From Homalodisca vitripennis (taxonomy: Eukaryota > Arthropoda > Insecta > Hemiptera > Cicadellidae), in the NCBI RefSeq assembly GCF_021130785.1, contig NW_025776843.1:59230-123229 (forward strand): a stretch of DNA of 64,000 nt, read 5' to 3'. The notes under the pieces are model-generated. The model saw only the letters and a program-made list of their open reading frames with translations, did not search any database and had not been told where the DNA came from. Numbering within the stretch: position 1 is the stretch's first letter; the number at the start of each line of letters is the position of its first letter. This document shows positions 60,797 through 64,000 of this stretch, in pieces. The position numbers were made by a program, and so were the translations under genes.

Positions 60797-61779
60797 GCTA
60801 AGCGCTGTCACCCCAAAATTTTTCTTCCTGAACACATGATGTAAGCATATTTTAAAACTTTTTTTCTGTAGGTTTTTACATTTTCAAATATACAATGTAT
60901 TAATATATCATTGTGTGCAAGAAAAAAGCCGCTTAACATTTTTAAAAAAAAATAAAAAAAAAATGTGAAAAAAATATTTTTTCTGTGGGTAATACCCGCC
61001 TTTTCCCCTTTTAATAAGAAAATATGTCAACGATTGCTTAAGATCAAGTTTGCGGTGACCAAAACATTGAAATTTTAACTAATAAATCTATCATCCCCTC
61101 GAATTTTAAGATTTAAAAATTTTCCCAGATACAGCTTAGATAGGGCAACAGGAGGTTTTCCAGGAAAACCAGTGGGGGAGCAGTAACCCAAAAAAGAGGT
61201 TTTTTTGAAATAGGAATATTATTATAACAATCGTCCATTAGTTTTTTTAACGTGATTGAGTAGCCACATACATGAACACCATCACGAAAACTCGCCAAAA
61301 AACACTCGGACAGACACCGTTAAGATTTTTTCTAAAGAACCCATATTATATGTATAATAAAAACAATCGGTTTTAAAATAAATTTATTTAAAAGGGGGTA
61401 TTAAATTACTTTGCCTTTCAAATATATACTCTGCTCATATTTAAGAAGCTCTTATTGCTTATTTTTGTTTTTAGGCTCATCTTACTTAGAAGAAAACGTT
61501 CAAATATATTATATGTACTCTGGCAATAAAGCAACTTTTAATAATAACCCCAAACTACTGTTATTTGTGGTAAACTATGTAATAAAAACTTTTTATTCTT
61601 GCTAGAATAACAGTCTATGTATTTATATTAGTACGGACATAATTTACATTTCCACTCCAATAGTTTAAAAGCATGGTATTAACAGAAATTTAGAGAGTGT
61701 TCATTAAAAGCTTTCAAAACTAAGCTTTAAAATTTAAATACTAAACAAATATTTTATAAAGACAAATGTATACAGGGTC
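60797..61779. other. AT-rich non-coding sequence with homopolymer runs
   Basis: No supported gene. The minus-strand frame at 61113-61298 has no recognised domain. Confidence 0.4.
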
Positions 61780-61990
61780 AGTCAAACCCAAATCCGTAAG
61801 TGATAATGAAATAATCATAAAACCCACTATTGAACATTTTTATTAATTTAAATATAAAGGACATACAAATGGATCATTGAAATCCCTCTGTCATAAAACG
61901 AAAAAAAAGATGAGGAAATTTTTACAGCGTGGTTTATCAGGATCCCCTTCTTGATGTAAAGTGGTGTGAACTCAATTTAGCAAACTCAAA
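61774..61990. mobile_element. possible DNA-transposon end
   Basis: ACAGGGTCAGTCAAACCCAA at 61774-61793 has the look of a Tc1/mariner-type or MITE terminal repeat preceded by TA. No matching inverted end was found in the window. Confidence 0.2.
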
Positions 61991-63415
61991 AGCGCTGCAG
62001 AGAGAGAAGTGTCAATGTATTTTAATACCAGTAATATCTTGACTGTTTTGTTATTAAAATTACTAAAAAGATTAAACAATATAAATGATATTACCTATTT
62101 AACAAGTTTAATATATTGTGTTTTCTTTTAAATAAATATTTATATTGTCCCCTCCTTTATATAAATTTTGAATAGTTTTTGTGAATTTAACTATGTAACA
62201 GAACAGATAGTATATTCAAAAGTGGTCCTTTTCTTACCAGTACACTCAAAGTTTTAGCAATAAAGAGAAGAATATTAATATCTTGAATAACGAATAAACC
62301 CCAAATTTGCATAGATTTATTCAGATGAAAAATTTTTAATTTTTTCTTACAATAAAATTGCTCTTACTCTGAGCTCAGAGAATGTATTAGGAAAATTTAT
62401 TTTTTAATGATATATTAATCTGTAATCCACACATATCCATATACTTATACGGAGTGCCTGTTAGGGGAAATCAATATTTACACTGTTACCAACAAATATG
62501 GTGTACAAAATACTTTATAATCGGGGAAGGGTATATTAAGACATGGAGTAAAGCGTTGTATATATTACAGATGCTCACATGGATGTGTCGTTGGCGAGCA
62601 ATAATACGGTTATTAAGAGTTAATGGGCAACGAGTATATGTTTTGGGGAATTTAAAGGGGAAATCTGTTTTTTTGGGGAGGGATTATAACAATAACTAAT
62701 CCTTTCGTCTGCGGCCTATAAAAATAGTTCCCAAAATTAACTGAACCCCTTGTGGCGGCTGCGGTTCGCAGTTAATTGACTAATTGTCTATTACTACCTA
62801 CGACCCTATTGTATTTTTGACGATCAAAATTGCATTGTATTTAAGAATCAAAATGTGTTTATTATATATAATATATAGATAAATTTATAAATATATATAT
62901 ATATATATGAAAAATTCTCTAGAGGGTTTTTTAATCCTTTAGTTCTAGTTTACTGAAGAACATGGACTTTCAATCAAAAATTCTAATGATACAATAAACA
63001 TATATACACACAGAGAAGTATTCGCGTTAGTTGGCGTTATCTTGAACAAAATACAAACGGATTAAAATTTACTTACTTTCTTTTGCTAAATTCTATACTT
63101 AATGATTAAATATATTTTATTTCTTTCCCAATCAATACCCTTCTTTGAACTCTATGCTACGAAGTATGAAAAAATCTTAAGTAGTGACTATGAAGATATG
63201 TTAAGAATTCGAAAACATAAACAAAACTAAAATCATAGCCTATGAGCTTAAAGCCAATTTTCATAGGATACACACAACACTTAAATTATCTTCTCGTGAA
63301 GACGTAGAGGAGTAATTCTAAAAAATAGATTAATTGGTGTAGGTCGAAATTTTAAAATGGCATTGGACAGGTAAAAAAAAGTGTTCAATTTAAAAATTGT
63401 TTTCCCTACACCATT
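61991..63415. other. AT-rich non-coding sequence
   Basis: The 81-codon frame at 62454-62699 has no recognised domain. A short (TA)n run lies at about 62891-62908. Confidence 0.4.
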
Positions 63416-63488
63416 TATATACAGTATATGTGTGTTGTGTGTTTGTACTGAGTGTGTATGTGTGTGTGTGAGTGTGGTGTTGTGTTTT
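63416..63488. repeat. (TG)n-rich microsatellite
   Basis: Interrupted TG/TGTG repeats; the minus-strand T/H-rich frame over it is an artefact. Confidence 0.9.
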
Positions 63489-63722
63489 TTAATAGGGGGG
63501 GGAAAGGGAAAAATCTCCCACAAGACATCCCAGAGATAGTGTCGGATTCACAAAGGGGAATGCCGGGGGGCCTTACCGGGGGCTAAAAACCCCAAAACCC
63601 CCTCCTTTGGTTGTTTCCCCCAACCTGTCCAGGTTCCTGAAACCCCCCCATTAAAACACCCATTTCCTTTCCTGCCTCTGAATCCCTGTGGGAAAAAACC
63701 CCGTTAGGCATTACTTCGCAGT
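63489..63722. other. homopolymer-rich stretch of doubtful accuracy
   Basis: Dense runs of 4-8 identical bases (G, C and A) in a window that otherwise has few G/C runs. This looks like sequencing or consensus error near a contig edge rather than biology. Confidence 0.55.
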
Positions 63723-64000
63723 CAAATCAAATCAAAAAATCAAATCTTTCTTTTATTTGCGAATTACAATAATTACATTGTATGTTTGCAAACGTCCATG
63801 GGGTTTTTTTAAAATTTTACTATAATTCATACCCAACAATACACACTCACCCCACATACAATTTTGCAGTTAGCGGCCTCTTCCACATCCATCGCCAATG
63901 AGCGACCTCAACTTAGTACATGCGGGAGTAGTTCTTCTAATTGGGGCGGTCTCCCCAGTCGAATGCCAAAAACTCACCTGCCATTATAGAATGCTTGTGA
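63723..64000 (-). mobile_element. LINE 3' end, minus strand, running off the window
   Basis: On the minus strand the sequence ends in AAATCAAA-type direct repeats, reading GATTTGATTTGAC at the end, preceded by GCAAATAAAAGAAAG. That is a typical LINE 3' tail with short tandem repeats. Upstream (64000-63780 on the minus strand) the sequence is less AT-rich and could be the 3' UTR or end of ORF2, but no RT motif is seen before the window ends. Confidence 0.5.

Noticed and set aside
60473..60835. F-rich minus-strand ORFs
   Set aside because: Translations of the A-rich tract; no protein-like composition.

Overview
This is AT-rich eukaryotic DNA, almost certainly from an insect. The only gene that looks intact is a chemosensory gustatory receptor (7tm_7 family) ending in the insect-specific TYhhhhhQF signature. 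The mix of decayed transposons (BED-finger hAT, long-TIR Tc1/mariner, Mutator-like transposase, APE-type LINEs with PHD-finger ORF1) and the low coding density suggest a large, repeat-rich genome. A hemipteran such as a leafhopper or sharpshooter would fit, but this is inference from the repeat families and not proven. There are no operons, CRISPR arrays or bacterial features.

Region by region. 1-3.4 kb: AT-rich DNA with a weak tRNA-SINE-like piece and a retroelement 3' end. 3.4-12.2 kb: a duplicated neighbourhood. A 190-bp satellite occurs as a short diverged array (3468-4043) and as a long homogeneous array (8141-10300). Each array is followed by about 0.9-1.4 kb of homologous DNA and a gustatory receptor 3' end. 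The first receptor copy is a truncated pseudogene (5672-6014); the second (11105-12163) is an open exon of about 350 codons. A candidate upstream exon lies at 18376-18600. 13.7-16.2 kb: a 2,263-bp hAT element with 16-bp TIRs and a perfect 8-bp target duplication, inserted into a small ORF whose frame rejoins when the element is removed. 20.85-22.13 kb: a Tc1/mariner-type element with unusually long terminal inverted repeats and a DDE_3 transposase remnant.

22-29.8 kb is gene-poor AT-rich DNA. 29.8-47.8 kb holds three head-to-tail, mutually diverged copies of one LINE family (PHD plus FP25K-like ORF1, then APE endonuclease plus reverse transcriptase ORF2). All three copies are bounded by (TC)n tracts, and smaller LINE tails are nested in or between them. 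47.8-56 kb is mostly unremarkable apart from one unrecognised ORF of about 110 codons with a plausible splice donor (49796-50125). 56-64 kb contains a dispersed relative of the satellite carrying a tRNA B-box-like start, a broken Mutator-like transposase gene (58425-60311, minus), long A-rich tracts, and a LINE tail at the right edge.

The genes do not work together as a pathway. The window is a chemoreceptor locus embedded in repeats. Many lesions from about 36-48 kb and 56-64 kb are short indels or homopolymer runs, so part of the decay may be assembly noise.
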